Assembly (NCBI GenBank): GCA_021839785.1
Contig: JAKCAB010000370.1
Span: 1 to 6,382, forward strand
DNA length: 6,382 bases
Direction: 5' to 3'
DNA from: a bacterium
GTDB lineage: Bacteria; Verrucomicrobiota; Verrucomicrobiae; Limisphaerales; J093
A model generated the notes under the pieces. The model was not told the DNA's origin. It saw nothing but the letters and a program-made list of their open reading frames with translations, and ran no database searches. Below, in pieces: positions 5,603 through 6,382 of this stretch (position 1 is its first letter; every line of letters starts with the position of its first letter). The translations under genes were made by a program, and so were the position numbers.

Positions 5603-5616
5603 TGTTGGAGCCAACA
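5603..5616. promoter_or_regulatory. Palindrome in the divergent intergenic region
   Basis: TGTTGGAGCCAACA is an inverted repeat with 6-bp arms and a 2-bp centre. It sits in the 98-bp gap between the divergently transcribed adaptor operon and the oxidoreductase gene, about 26 bp before the latter's ATG and about 60 bp before the former's. Its size and place suit an operator for a dimeric regulator, but no regulator gene is adjacent and no second copy was seen. Confidence 0.35.
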
Positions 5617-5641
5617 CGTCTCGCGGCGTAGAACACCGCCC

Positions 5642-6382
5642 ATGACAACGCCCCTTTCGCGCCGCTGGTTTCTCAAACGCTCCGCCGCCGCTTCCGCCAT
5701 CCTGGCCGCGCCCACGATTGTCCCGGCCAGCGTCCTCGGCGCAGATGGCGCGGTGGCGCCAAGCAACCGCATCACCATCGGCTTTATCGGCACCGGCGAC
5801 CACGGCACTTCCTGGAATCTTCGCCGCTACCTGACCCTGCCGGAGTCGCAAGTGCGGGTCGTTTGCGACGTGGCCGGCGACCGGATGCGCCACGCCAAGG
5901 AAATCGTGGACGAGCAGTACCGGAACAAGGATTGCGGCATGACCCGGGACTTCCGCGAGGTGCTGGCCCGAAAGGACATCGACGCGGTGATGATTTCGAC
6001 GCCGGACCACTGGCACACGTTGATCAGCGTGCTGGCCGTCCGCGCCGGCAAGGACGTGCAGTGCGAAAAACCCACGCTCACCATCGACGAAGGCAAGGTG
6101 CTGATTCGCGAAGTGCGCCAGCACAACCGCGTTTTCCAGACCAGCACGGAAGACCGGTCGGTGCCGGTCTATCACCGCATGGCCGAACTGGTCCGTAACG
6201 GCCGCATCGGCAAGCTCCAGCGGATCGAGGTCATCCTGCCCAAACAGCCGAACGTGCCCGGCGACCCGACGCCGCAGCCGGTGCCGCCGGACCTCGACTG
6301 GGACCTGTGGCTCGGCCCCGCGCCGTTTGCGCCGTACACGAAGGACCGGGTGTTTTTCAACTTCCGGTGGATTTGGGATTAC
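5642..6382 (+). CDS. Tat-exported Gfo/Idh/MocA family oxidoreductase (3' partial)
   Basis: This is an NAD(P)-dependent sugar or polyol oxidoreductase-like protein directed to the periplasm by the Tat system. The N-terminus carries an exact twin-arginine motif SRRWFLK (residues 6-12), then a hydrophobic AAASAILAAPTIVPASVLGA segment. The Rossmann fold opens at ITIGFIGTGDHG (44-55, the GxGxxG-like nucleotide loop). It continues with VRVVCDVAGDR (71-81), VMISTPDHWH (116-125) and the family hallmark CEKP with Lys143 (141-144), then EDRSVPVYHRMAELVRNGRIG (170-190) and DWDLWLGPAP (219-228). The 247 residues shown are roughly the first 55-60% of a typical 400-450-aa member; the frame is still open at the window edge. 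Tat export of such folded, cofactor-loaded enzymes is widespread in Verrucomicrobiota and Planctomycetota, where they are often tied to polysaccharide use. The substrate is unknown. ATG at 5642 is fixed by the Tat motif; no Shine-Dalgarno is seen. Confidence 0.94.
   Translation, partial: MTTPLSRRWFLKRSAAASAILAAPTIVPASVLGADGAVAPSNRITIGFIGTGDHGTSWNLRRYLTLPESQVRVVCDVAGDRMRHAKEIVDEQYRNKDCGMTRDFREVLARKDIDAVMISTPDHWHTLISVLAVRAGKDVQCEKPTLTIDEGKVLIREVRQHNRVFQTSTEDRSVPVYHRMAELVRNGRIGKLQRIEVILPKQPNVPGDPTPQPVPPDLDWDLWLGPAPFAPYTKDRVFFNFRWIWDY

Noticed and set aside
4506..5645. Long plus-strand open frame (379 codons) opposite the adaptor gene
   Set aside because: It mirrors the adaptor coding strand and gives a His/Gly/Leu-rich product with no domain features; a GC-rich antisense artefact.
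5540..6175. Minus-strand open frame opposite the oxidoreductase
   Set aside because: The plus strand encodes a complete Tat motif, Rossmann loop and CEKP motif here, so the minus frame is a shadow.

Overview
The window is a GC-rich stretch of bacterial chromosome with ordinary gene density. Style points to Verrucomicrobiota, probably a Limisphaerales/Pedosphaerales-type lineage. The clues are a Tat-exported Gfo/Idh/MocA oxidoreductase with the VPASVLGADG...APSNRI leader typical of that phylum and of Planctomycetota, a 73-residue protein of the MTAEQIRKA...PFKPFRIHL type that I associate with the same groups, weak or absent Shine-Dalgarno sequences, and hairpin-rich gaps between genes. This placement is inference from recalled family style, not a database result.

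Layout from left to right. (1) Positions 2-469, + strand: the C-terminal ATP-binding half of a sensor histidine kinase, cut by the left edge. (2) Positions 470-693: a gap with three perfect stem-loops that all have 3-nt loops. The rightmost works best as a terminator for the minus-strand gene beside it. (3) Positions 694-1800, - strand: a DusB-type tRNA-dihydrouridine synthase with a palindromic, promoter-like segment against its start codon. (4) Positions 1926-2147, - strand: a small uncharacterised protein gene with the only good Shine-Dalgarno sequence in the window. (5) Positions 2254-3393, - strand: an exported protein of unknown function with an Ala/Pro/Asp-rich linker that begins at a 16-bp perfect palindrome. 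(6) Positions 3394-3627: a gap packed with stem-loops. (7) Positions 3628-5543, - strand: a two-gene operon of a periplasmic adaptor (MacA/HlyD-like) and a MacB/LolD-type ABC ATPase, joined by a one-base TGATG overlap. (8) Positions 5544-5641: a divergent promoter region. (9) From 5642 to the right edge, + strand: a Tat-dependent Gfo/Idh/MocA oxidoreductase, truncated by the window.

How the genes fit together: only the adaptor and ATPase are clearly one unit. They should form part of a tripartite efflux or export machine, but the FtsX/MacB-type permease normally encoded beside them is absent from both flanks visible here. The dus, small-protein and exported-protein genes share a strand but are separated by about 100-125 bp, so a single operon is not shown. 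I see no CRISPR array, phage, transposase, tRNA, rRNA or defence system. The points most worth checking are the missing permease, the in-frame palindrome in the unknown exported protein, and the structured gaps, which may belong to dispersed palindromic repeat families.
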